From assembly GCA_023254755.1 (NCBI GenBank), contig JALRKU010000045.1, forward strand, positions 1 to 5,146: a stretch of 5,146 bases of DNA, read 5' to 3'. Every line of letters starts with the position of its first letter. The stretch's first letter is position 1. The notes beneath the pieces were generated by a model. It saw only the letters and a program-made list of their open reading frames with translations, made no database searches and was not told the DNA's origin. The position numbers and the translations under genes were made by a program. Below, one piece after another: positions 1 through 5,146 of this stretch. The DNA comes from Aeromicrobium sp. GTDB taxonomy: Bacteria > Actinomycetota > Actinomycetes > Propionibacteriales > Nocardioidaceae.

Positions 1-220
1 CGGCGTCGGCGCGCAGGAATCGCCTGCCGCGCTCGGTGACGCGGATCCGCACCCGCTCGCCCGGCAGCGCGTGCCGCACGAACACGACCTGTCCGTCCAG
101 CCTGGCCACGCAGTGCCCGCCGTGGGCGATCGGCCCCACCTCGACGATCGGGAGGTCCTCGGTGGGCGGCACGTCGTGACCGCCTCCGGAGGCGGGTCCC
201 GGGAGCGACGCGTCACTCAC
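1..220 (-). CDS. TRAM-domain class I SAM-dependent RNA methyltransferase, N-terminal fragment
   Basis: Only the first 73 residues are inside the window; the gene runs off the left edge. After a 20-residue Pro/Gly-rich leader, residues 24-62 read as a TRAM domain, the small beta-barrel RNA-binding module at the front of TrmA/RlmD-type uracil methyltransferases. The recognisable string is IAHGGHCVARLDGQVVFVRH, then LPGERV. The SAM-binding domain lies outside the window, so the target uridine (tRNA U54 or a 23S rRNA position) cannot be named. The start is GTG at 220-218: an in-frame TGA at 232-230 excludes anything earlier, and GGTGAGGG (234-227) sits 6 bases upstream as a Shine-Dalgarno. The start overlaps the end of the MFS gene by 8 bases (GTGAGTGA), so it is probably translationally coupled. 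M. tuberculosis Rv2689c is the likely counterpart (recalled). The family call is fairly secure; the exact substrate is unknown. Confidence 0.85.
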   Translation of the reverse strand, partial: MSDASLPGPASGGGHDVPPTEDLPIVEVGPIAHGGHCVARLDGQVVFVRHALPGERVRIRVTERGRRFLRADA

Positions 221-1430
221 GGGGCACCCTCACCCCGCGGGTCATGAGGCCACCCGCGACCGACAGGACGGCGGACGTCATGAAGACGAGGGTGAATCCG
301 CCGGACGCGGCGACGAGCCCGGCGCCGACGAGCGGGCCGAGGAGCTGGCCGAGGTTCGCCGACACGTTCAGCAGGCCGAGGTCGCGAGCGTGGTCGACGT
401 CCGCTGGGAGCAGGTCGGTGCCGAGCGCCAGGCCGACCGTCATGAAGGCCCCGTAGCCGGTGCCGATGAGGGCCGCGGCGACGAACCCGGCGGCGTACGA
501 CGGCGCGACGGCCAGGACGACCCCGGCGGCGGCCTGGACGACCGCGGACGCGACGACGAGCCCGTGACGACGGCCGGTGCGGTCGGACCACGAACCGGCG
601 GCGACCGACGCGACCACGACGAACACCGTGTACACGACGATCAGCAGGAGCAGGTCGTCCTCGGCGTGATCGGGATCGCGGTCCAGGCCGTAGAGCAGGA
701 AGAAGAACAGCAGGCCCGTGCCGAGCGCGTTCCCGACGTTCACGACGAGACGTCCCGTCCAGAGCCAGCGGAACGGCACCCCGGACACGGTGGAGGTCTC
801 CACCGGTGCGGACTCGAGCGCGGCCGCCTCGGGCCGCGGGTCCGGCAGGAGCAGGGACGTCACGGTGCCGACGAGGGCGACCAGAGCCGCCAGCAGCAGG
901 TAGCCGCCCGTGACGTCGAGCCCGAGGAGCGTCACGGCGGCCACCCCGACGATGACACCGATCGCCTGGGCCGAACCGATCGCCGCCGACGCGGCGCCCC
1001 GCTGGTCCTCGAGCTGGTCGGCGATCATCGCCGTCAGGGCGGACGAGGACACCGCCACGCCGACCGAGACGCCGATCCAGCCCAGGGCGACCGGCACGGG
1101 CCGGTCGGCGAACGCGGTGCCCACCAGCGACACCGCACCGATCCACGTCCCGGCGAGCGCCCAGGGCCGCCGTCGTCCGAGCGGGGACGTCGTGCGATCC
1201 GACCAGGCGCCGGCGAGCGGGCCCGCCACGAGCCCCGCCGCGCCACCCACCGCGAGCACCAGACCGGCCGTGACGACGCCGCGAACCCATCCGTCGGCGT
1301 CGTCGGGCGAGTCGAGCTGGAGCGGGATGAGCAGCTGCACGGGCGTCAGCTGGATCGCCCACAGGACGAGCCAGGCGAGGGTGAACCAGGTGAACCAGGC
1401 GGTCCCGACACGTCGCTGCGCGCGGGTCAC
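213..1430 (-). CDS. MFS transporter with paired SDRT/GRRRP motifs, substrate unknown
   Basis: This is a 405-residue integral membrane protein, a normal length for a 12-helix major facilitator. The loop after TM2 carries the MFS A-motif at residues 70-90 (GPLAGAWSDRT, then PLGRRRPW), and the second half repeats it at 279-288 (GSWSDRTGRR), as expected of two homologous six-helix bundles. A hydrophilic stretch at about 196-218 is the central cytoplasmic loop. The 'SDRT..GRRRP' form resembles GPH and SLC45-like sugar transporters, but no residue here fixes the substrate; drug or sugar-proton transport are both possible. The start is GTG at 1430; I see no good Shine-Dalgarno just upstream, and the start overlaps the TGA of a small ORF by four bases (GTGA), which may deliver ribosomes. 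It lies between the permease and the RNA methyltransferase genes, which I recall as adjacent in mycobacteria, so it looks like a lineage-specific insertion or a loss elsewhere. Bases 1381-1399 contain a tandem TGAACCAGG repeat encoding a WFTWFT stretch in TM1. Confidence 0.88.
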   Translation of the reverse strand: MTRAQRRVGTAWFTWFTLAWLVLWAIQLTPVQLLIPLQLDSPDDADGWVRGVVTAGLVLAVGGAAGLVAGPLAGAWSDRTTSPLGRRRPWALAGTWIGAVSLVGTAFADRPVPVALGWIGVSVGVAVSSSALTAMIADQLEDQRGAASAAIGSAQAIGVIVGVAAVTLLGLDVTGGYLLLAALVALVGTVTSLLLPDPRPEAAALESAPVETSTVSGVPFRWLWTGRLVVNVGNALGTGLLFFFLLYGLDRDPDHAEDDLLLLIVVYTVFVVVASVAAGSWSDRTGRRHGLVVASAVVQAAAGVVLAVAPSYAAGFVAAALIGTGYGAFMTVGLALGTDLLPADVDHARDLGLLNVSANLGQLLGPLVGAGLVAASGGFTLVFMTSAVLSVAGGLMTRGVRVPRE

Positions 1431-1537
1431 GCCCGCGACCGCACGATCACGTGGTGGACGCCGGACGTCCGCTCGGCCGTGTCGACGCGGAAGCCGGCGG
1501 GACGCCGTGCCGCGAGGGTCGCGACCTCAGCGGCCAC
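1427..1537 (-). CDS. Possible 36-residue small ORF bridging the permease and MFS genes
   Basis: I do not recognise this as a named family. The frame begins with GTG at 1537-1535 and ends with TGA at 1429-1427. The start overlaps the last 11 bases of the permease gene and the stop overlaps the MFS start (GTGA). A Shine-Dalgarno-like GGGGGA (1551-1546) lies 8 bases before the GTG. About 92% of third codon positions are G or C, as in the neighbouring genes. The peptide ends with GVHHVIVRSRA, after a GFRVDTAER stretch. This looks to me like the last beta hairpin of a class I SAM-dependent methyltransferase, so the ORF may be the remnant 3' end of a lost gene. It could also be a coupling leader for the MFS gene, which has no clear ribosome binding site of its own, or simply non-coding sequence. 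Without it, 96 bases between permease and MFS gene hold nothing else I can name. Confidence 0.35.
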   Translation of the reverse strand: MAAEVATLAARRPAGFRVDTAERTSGVHHVIVRSRA

Positions 1538-3524
1538 GGCGCACGTCCCCCGGCGCGGGGCGCCCGGCGGCGAGTCGCTCCTTGGCGGCGGCCGCCGAGT
1601 GCAGCTGGTACGGCACGCTCGTCACCATCACGCCCGGCATGAAAAGCAGCCGGCCCTTCAGCCGCAGCGCGGTCTGGTTGTGCAGCGCCTGCTCCCACCA
1701 GCGTCCGACCACGTACTCGGGGATGTAGACCATGACGATGTCCCGCGGGCTCGCCTTGCGCACCTGCTTGACGTACTTGATGACCGGACGGACCAGCTCG
1801 CGGTACGGAGACGCGACGACCTTCAGGGGCACGGGGATGCCCAGCTCGTCCCACCGCCGCATCAGCGCGGCCGTCTCCTCGGGATCGAGCTCGACCGTGA
1901 TGGCCTCGAGCGCGCTCGGCTTGGAGACTCGGGCGTACGCGAGCGCGCGCACGGTGGGCTTGTGCAGCTTGCTGACGAGGACGATCGCGTGCACCCGGCT
2001 GGGCAGCGTGACGTCCGAGTCGTCGATCTCGAGCTCGGCCGCCACCATCGCGTAGTGCCGCTTGATGCTGCGCATCAGGACGAACACGAGCACCATCGCC
2101 AGGATCGCGATCCACGCGCCGGCCAGGAACTTGGTGACCAGCACGATCACCAGGACGGTCGCCGTCATCGCGAGACCGAACGCGTTCACGGCCCGCGATC
2201 GCAGCATGCGGCGGCGCTGCTCCGGATCGGTCTCGGTCGCGAGGTGCCGCGTCCAGTGCTTGATCATGCCGAGCTGGCTGAGGTTGAACGAGACGAAGAC
2301 GCCCACGATGTAGAGCTGGATGAGCTTGGTGACCTCGGCGTCGAACGCGTAGACCAGCGCGATCGCGGCGAGGGCGAGCACGATGATGCCGTTGCTGAAC
2401 GCGAGGCGGTCGCCGCGGGTGTCGAGCTGGCGCGGCAGGAAGCCGTCGCGCGCGAGGATCGACCCCAGGACGGGGAACCCGTTGAACGCGGTGTTGGCCG
2501 CCAGCACGAGGATGACGCCGGTGCACGCGATCGTGAAGTAGAACAGCGGCGTCGTGCCGTAGAGGGACTGTGCCAGCTGGGCGATCACGGTGTCCTGGTC
2601 GTGGCCCTCGCCGACCGGCCTCCCGTCGAGGAGCAGCTGCGTCGCGGGGTCCTCCACGTACCTGAGGTCCATCAGGTCGGCGAGCACGATGATGCTCATC
2701 AGCATCGTGATCGCGATCGTGCCGAGCAGCAGCAGCGTCGTCGCCGCGTTGTGGCTCTTCGGCTTGCGGAAGGCTGGCACGCCGTTGCTGATCGCCTCGA
2801 CGCCGGTCAGCGCCGCGCACCCGGACGAGAACGCGCGAGCGAGCAGGAACACCATCGCGATGCCGGTCAGTCCCTGCTCGTACTGCCCCTCCGCCGCGAT
2901 GTCGTACTTCGCGCTGCCGGCCTGCGGCAGGTCACCGGTGAGGTAGCGGAAGTACCCGTAGACGCCCATGGCGAGGATCGCGACCATGAACAGGTAGGTC
3001 GGCACCGCGAAGGCGGTCCCGGACTCCTTGGTGCCCCTCAGGTTCATCGCCATCAGCGCGAGGATCAGCACCGCGGCGGCCGTCGCCTCGTGCCCGGTGA
3101 GGAACGGCAGGGCCGACGTCGCGTTCTGCACGCCCGACGAGATCGACACCGCGACGGTCAGCACGTAGTCGACCAGCAGCGCGCTGCCGACCGTCAGGCC
3201 GGCGGTCGGGCCGAGGTTGACCGTCGCGACCTCGTAGTCGCCGCCGCCCGACGGATAGGCGTGGACGTTCTGCCGGTACGACGCCACGACCGTCAGCATG
3301 ACGATCGCGACCGCCACCCCGATCTTCCAGTTGAAGACGTAGGCCGACAGGCCGCCCATCGACAGGGTCAGGAAGATCTCGTCGGGGGCGTAGGCGACGG
3401 ACGACAACGCGTCGCTCGCGAAGACGGGCAGCGCGATGCGCTTGGGCAGCAGGGTCTCGCCGAGCTGGGTGCTGCGCAGCTTGCGGCCGACCAGTGCCCG
3501 TTTCGCGGACCCGAGGATGCTCAC
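1527..3524 (-). CDS. KimA-like APC-superfamily potassium/proton symporter
   Basis: This is a 665-residue permease: 12 membrane helices to about residue 490, then a roughly 170-residue cytoplasmic domain. It follows B. subtilis KimA (formerly YdaO, 607 aa, recalled) along its whole length. Shared blocks include SDALSSVAY (37-45), SYRQ (82-85), AYPSGGG (89-95), LLVDYVLTVAVSIS (116-129), LTGVEAISN (239-247), LVLAANT (339-345), RGDRLAFSNGI (370-380), LYIVGVF (404-410) and, near the end, LHNQTA. Residues placed by KimA structural work at the K+ path have counterparts here: D38, Y45, D119, Y120, T123, T240, E243 and Y405. This supports K+ import driven by protons. KimA is inhibited by c-di-AMP through its cytoplasmic domain; whether this protein is cannot be told by eye. 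Compared with KimA it has about 20 extra residues in an acidic loop near 286-308 and a 24-residue Ala/Arg-rich tail after VPYQL. The start is the GTG at 3524, where homology begins; longer readings would run through the promoter region. M. tuberculosis Rv2690c is the probable counterpart. Automated pipelines usually name it only 'APC family permease'. Confidence 0.9.
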   Translation of the reverse strand: MSILGSAKRALVGRKLRSTQLGETLLPKRIALPVFASDALSSVAYAPDEIFLTLSMGGLSAYVFNWKIGVAVAIVMLTVVASYRQNVHAYPSGGGDYEVATVNLGPTAGLTVGSALLVDYVLTVAVSISSGVQNATSALPFLTGHEATAAAVLILALMAMNLRGTKESGTAFAVPTYLFMVAILAMGVYGYFRYLTGDLPQAGSAKYDIAAEGQYEQGLTGIAMVFLLARAFSSGCAALTGVEAISNGVPAFRKPKSHNAATTLLLLGTIAITMLMSIIVLADLMDLRYVEDPATQLLLDGRPVGEGHDQDTVIAQLAQSLYGTTPLFYFTIACTGVILVLAANTAFNGFPVLGSILARDGFLPRQLDTRGDRLAFSNGIIVLALAAIALVYAFDAEVTKLIQLYIVGVFVSFNLSQLGMIKHWTRHLATETDPEQRRRMLRSRAVNAFGLAMTATVLVIVLVTKFLAGAWIAILAMVLVFVLMRSIKRHYAMVAAELEIDDSDVTLPSRVHAIVLVSKLHKPTVRALAYARVSKPSALEAITVELDPEETAALMRRWDELGIPVPLKVVASPYRELVRPVIKYVKQVRKASPRDIVMVYIPEYVVGRWWEQALHNQTALRLKGRLLFMPGVMVTSVPYQLHSAAAAKERLAAGRPAPGDVRRGR

Positions 3525-3532
3525 GGGGGACG

Positions 3533-3538
3533 ATGCTA
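3533..3538 (-). promoter_or_regulatory. Putative -10 box for the permease gene
   Basis: Read on the minus strand the hexamer is TAGCAT, which fits the actinobacterial TANNNT -10 pattern. Eight bases (CGTCCCCC) separate it from the GTG at 3524, and no Shine-Dalgarno fits between. This implies a leaderless or nearly leaderless mRNA. The nine bases TAGCATCGT match the opposite promoter except for one A/G difference. No clear -35 box is visible. Confidence 0.5.
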
Positions 3539-3581
3539 GGCCGTCCACCGCGTCCATCGCGACCGGAGCCGCGTTTCGGCG

Positions 3582-3617
3582 CCCGCCCCGGTCTGCCGGT
3601 CGGCGCAGAGGGGCGGG
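3582..3617. repeat. 8-bp inverted repeat centred between the two divergent -10 boxes
   Basis: CCCGCCCC at 3582-3589 is the exact reverse complement of GGGGCGGG at 3610-3617, with a 20-base spacer. A second, slightly offset short dyad lies inside (CTGC 3593-3596 with GCAG 3605-3608). The centre, 3599.5, is also the midpoint between the two -10 boxes. It could be an operator for a dimeric regulator of both directions. GC-rich dyads arise easily by chance in such DNA, so this is tentative. Confidence 0.35.
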
Positions 3618-3660
3618 AGGACGGGACTCGGACCCGGCGGTCGACGGCCGCGACGCGGTG

Positions 3661-3666
3661 TAGCGT
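3661..3666 (+). promoter_or_regulatory. Putative -10 box for leaderless trkA transcription
   Basis: TAGCGT fits TANNNT, and exactly six bases (CGTGCC) separate it from the GTG start at 3673. This places the expected transcription start on the first base of the start codon, the classic arrangement for a leaderless actinobacterial mRNA. No Shine-Dalgarno is present before this GTG, which agrees. A weak -35 candidate (GTCGAC, 3640-3645) has a spacer of only 15 bases. Confidence 0.6.
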
Positions 3667-3672
3667 CGTGCC

Positions 3673-4335
3673 GTGCACATCGTGATCATGGGGTGCGGCC
3701 GCGTCGGATCGATGCTCGCCCGCAACCTCGAGGCCCGCGGCCACACCACCGCCGTGATCGACTCGAACCCCGACGCGTTCCGTCGTCTCGGTCCGGACTT
3801 CCAGGGCACCACCGTCACGGGCATGGGCTTCGATCGCGAGGTCCTGCGCCAGGCCGGCATCGAGCAGGCCGACGCGTTCGCCGCGGTGTCGAGCGGCGAC
3901 AACTCCAACATCATCTCGGCGCGGGTCGCCCGCGAGCAGTTCGAGATCGAGAACGTGGTGGCCCGCATCTACGATCCCGGCCGCGCCGAGGTCTACGAGC
4001 GACTGGGGGTGCCGACCGTCGCGACGGTGCCGTGGGCCGCCGACCAGGTGCTGCGTCGCCTCGTCCCCGCCGGCAGCGAGCCCGCGTGGCGTGACCAGAC
4101 CGGCGAGGTCCGTCTCGACGCCGTGTACGCGCCCTTCGCGTGGATCGGCCACCGCATCGACGAGCTCGAGGGGGCCACGAACACCCGCGTGGCCTTCCTG
4201 CGGCGGCTCGGCACCGGCGTCATCGCGTCGGACGACACGGTCATCCAGGAAGGCGACTACCTGAGCATCTTCATGCGCGAGTCCGAGGCGGTCGAGATCC
4301 ACCGCCGCATCGAGCAGGGACCGGAGGCCGACTGA
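3673..4335 (+). CDS. ceoB: TrkA/RCK potassium regulatory subunit, first of a pair (CeoB-like)
   Basis: This 220-residue cytosolic protein has one TrkA_N Rossmann domain (about 2-118) and one TrkA_C domain (about 143-213). It is a single RCK unit, about half the length of E. coli TrkA, which has two. The nucleotide loop is GCGRVG (7-12), and Asp30 closes beta strand 2, the acidic residue that favours NAD(H). The family stretch AGIEQADAFAAV (61-72), followed by SGDNSN, is intact. Such subunits form rings on K+ channels or transporters and gate them in response to NAD(H), ATP or c-di-AMP. The GTG start at 3673 is set by the Rossmann strand MHIVIMGCG and lies six bases after a -10 box, so translation is probably leaderless. 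It is co-transcribed with the next gene (stop and start share one base) and divergent from a KimA-like K+ permease. The counterpart is M. tuberculosis Rv2691 (ceoB); many annotations call it trkA. Confidence 0.92.
   Translation: MHIVIMGCGRVGSMLARNLEARGHTTAVIDSNPDAFRRLGPDFQGTTVTGMGFDREVLRQAGIEQADAFAAVSSGDNSNIISARVAREQFEIENVVARIYDPGRAEVYERLGVPTVATVPWAADQVLRRLVPAGSEPAWRDQTGEVRLDAVYAPFAWIGHRIDELEGATNTRVAFLRRLGTGVIASDDTVIQEGDYLSIFMRESEAVEIHRRIEQGPEAD
4323..4327 (+). promoter_or_regulatory. Shine-Dalgarno GGAGG for the second TrkA gene
   Basis: GGAGG lies seven bases before the ATG at 4335, inside the last codons of the first TrkA gene. It decides the start: the same frame stays open further upstream, but that part lacks the Rossmann fold and overlaps the first gene. 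Confidence 0.75.
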
Positions 4336-4997
4336 TGCGCGTCGTCATCGCAGGGGCCGGCGCCGTCGGGCGCTCGGTCGCCCAGGAGCTGATCGGCAAC
4401 GGCCACCAGGTGCTGCTGATCGACAAGTCGCCCGCGTCGATCCGCTCCGACCTGGTGCCCGAGGCGCAGTGGCTGCTCGCCGACGCGTGCGAGATGTCGT
4501 CGCTGGAGGAGGCCCAGCTCGAGTCCTGCGACGTCGTCATCTCGGCGACCGGCGACGACAAGGCCAACCTGGTCACCTCGCTGCTCGCCAAGACCGAGTT
4601 CGCGGTGCCGCGCACGGTCGGGCGCGTCAACCACCCGAGCAACGAGTGGTTGTTCAGCGAGTCGTGGGGCGTCGACGTCTCGGTGTCGACTCCGCGCCTG
4701 ATGTCGGCACTGGTCGAGGAGGCCGTCACGGTGGGCGACCTCGTGCGGCTCTTCACCTTCCGCCAGAGCAACACGAACCTGGTCGAGCTCACCATGCCCG
4801 AGGACTCACCCTTCGTGGGTCGCCGGGTCAGCGAGGTCCCCTGGCCGGCCGACGCGGCGCTCGTCGCGATCCTGCGCGACACCACGATCCAGACGCCGGA
4901 CCCGGACCGCTCGCTCGAGGCCGGCGACGAGCTGCTGATCGTCACGCCCGAGGACGCCGAGACCGACATCGGCCGCCTGCTGTCGCCCAAGAAGTAG
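4335..4997 (+). CDS. ceoC: TrkA/RCK potassium regulatory subunit, second of a pair (CeoC-like)
   Basis: This protein is also 220 residues, with a TrkA_N Rossmann domain (about 1-118) and a TrkA_C domain (about 145-216). The nucleotide loop is GAGAVG (7-12), with Asp30 again in the NAD-selecting position. The later ISATGDDKAN (69-78) matches the family's second nucleotide-side turn. It differs widely from its partner outside these motifs, so the two are old paralogues, possibly forming a mixed ring equivalent to the two halves of E. coli TrkA. The ATG is chosen from the Rossmann start MRVVIAGAG and the strong GGAGG upstream. The ATG shares its A with the upstream TGA (TGATG), a typical translational-coupling junction that would keep the two subunits in step. 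No membrane subunit follows: the next gene converges on it. The counterpart is M. tuberculosis Rv2692 (ceoC). Confidence 0.92.
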   Translation: MRVVIAGAGAVGRSVAQELIGNGHQVLLIDKSPASIRSDLVPEAQWLLADACEMSSLEEAQLESCDVVISATGDDKANLVTSLLAKTEFAVPRTVGRVNHPSNEWLFSESWGVDVSVSTPRLMSALVEEAVTVGDLVRLFTFRQSNTNLVELTMPEDSPFVGRRVSEVPWPADAALVAILRDTTIQTPDPDRSLEAGDELLIVTPEDAETDIGRLLSPKK

Positions 4998-5028
4998 GGC
5001 CCAGCACGCGGGGTCCGGCGGGCTCGGT

Positions 5029-5146
5029 TCAGACGCCGGGGACGATGCGCAGGTCGCGGACCGCGCCGCCGTCGAGCGCGTCCAGCGCCGCCTGGTACTC
5101 CGGGCTGTCGTGCGCGGCGCGCGCGGTCTCGACGTCGGGGAACTCG
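5029..5146 (-). CDS. DUF1330-like protein, C-terminal fragment
   Basis: The last 38 residues are visible before the TGA at 5031-5029; the gene enters from the right edge. They begin with EFPDVETARAAHDSPEYQAA and end with RDLRIVPGV. This is the usual DUF1330 ending: a strand with 'EFP', a helix with a 'DSPEYQ' turn, then a final strand ending 'R.IV.G'. DUF1330 proteins are small (about 95-100 aa) cytosolic ferredoxin-fold proteins related to dimeric alpha/beta-barrel enzymes; no reaction is established for most. It converges on the second TrkA gene with a 31-base gap that has no clear terminator. In the M. tuberculosis neighbourhood I recall a different gene (DUF3159 type) at this place, so this one is probably unrelated to potassium handling. 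Confidence 0.75.
   Translation of the reverse strand, partial: EFPDVETARAAHDSPEYQAALDALDGGAVRDLRIVPGV

Larger units (their letters stand above)
3525..3672. promoter_or_regulatory. Divergent intergenic region between permease and trkA genes
   Basis: This 148-base spacer separates the permease gene (leftward) from the TrkA pair (rightward). It contains a -10 box for each side and a central inverted repeat, described separately. I see no ORF, no convincing -35 box and no c-di-AMP (ydaO-type) riboswitch. Such a leader would also be hard to fit, because both start codons lie within 6-8 bases of a -10 box. Confidence 0.6.

Noticed and set aside
1381..1399. Tandem TGAACCAGG repeat
   Set aside because: It encodes the WFTWFT stretch in the first membrane helix of the MFS protein; two copies in coding sequence need no further explanation.
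390..3539. A 1049-codon open frame on the plus strand, antisense to the MFS and permease genes
   Set aside because: Its composition is Arg/Asp/Gly/His/Gln-rich with no fold-like pattern, and it is fully explained as the mirror of two well-supported membrane protein genes. Long antisense frames are common in very GC-rich DNA, where stop codons are rare.
3525..3672. A c-di-AMP riboswitch, as found before kimA in Bacillus
   Set aside because: There is no room for a leader if the -10 boxes are right, and I see no matching conserved core in the spacer.
3525..3968. A longer N-terminus for the permease, starting as far up as 3968
   Set aside because: The extra 148 residues run antisense to the first TrkA gene and through the promoter region, and they resemble nothing. 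Homology to KimA starts right at the GTG at 3524.
4140..4334. A longer start for the second TrkA protein
   Set aside because: The upstream part is Arg/His/Pro-rich, overlaps the first TrkA gene and lacks family features. The ATG at 4335 has a strong Shine-Dalgarno and begins the Rossmann strand.
4998..5028. A possible terminator between the converging genes (GGCCC 4998-5002 with GGGCT 5020-5024)
   Set aside because: Only five pairs, one of them G-U, close a 17-base loop, and there is no T tract on either strand.

Overview
The window is very GC-rich, with C or G in almost every third codon position. It uses GTG starts freely, starts some genes apparently without a leader, and packs genes with overlapping ends. 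This is the style of a high-GC actinobacterium. The core order (TRAM-domain RNA methyltransferase, APC/KimA-type permease, then two divergent single-domain TrkA proteins) matches the Mycobacterium tuberculosis neighbourhood Rv2689c / Rv2690c / ceoB / ceoC, recalled from memory. Two genes here are not in that block as I remember it: an MFS transporter between permease and methyltransferase, and a DUF1330-like gene after the second TrkA gene. A member of the Nocardioidaceae or a relative is plausible, but this is inference.

Layout. Bases 1-220 (minus) hold the 5' end of a TRAM-domain class I SAM-dependent RNA methyltransferase, cut by the window edge. Bases 213-1430 (minus) hold an MFS transporter with a paired 'SDRT' signature. 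Bases 1427-1537 (minus) hold a possible 36-residue small ORF that bridges permease and MFS gene by overlapping both. Bases 1527-3524 (minus) hold a 665-aa KimA-like potassium permease. Bases 3525-3672 are a divergent intergenic region with two TANNNT -10 boxes and an 8-bp inverted repeat centred exactly between them. Bases 3673-4335 and 4335-4997 (plus) are two TrkA/RCK proteins of 220 aa each, joined by a TGATG overlap. Bases 5029-5146 (minus) are the 3' end of a DUF1330-like gene, converging on the second TrkA gene with a 31-bp gap.

How they may work together. The KimA family imports K+ with protons and, in Bacillus subtilis, is inhibited by c-di-AMP. RCK proteins sense nucleotides (NAD(H), ATP, c-di-AMP) and gate K+ channels or transporters. 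No TrkH/KtrB channel subunit is visible here. A KimA-like permease divergently paired with two RCK subunits, probably from one shared promoter region, suggests one potassium-homeostasis unit. Whether the RCK proteins touch the permease or act on a channel encoded elsewhere cannot be decided from sequence. The minus-strand genes look like one operon (permease, small ORF, MFS, methyltransferase) because all the junctions overlap. I saw no RNA gene, insertion sequence, CRISPR array or riboswitch.
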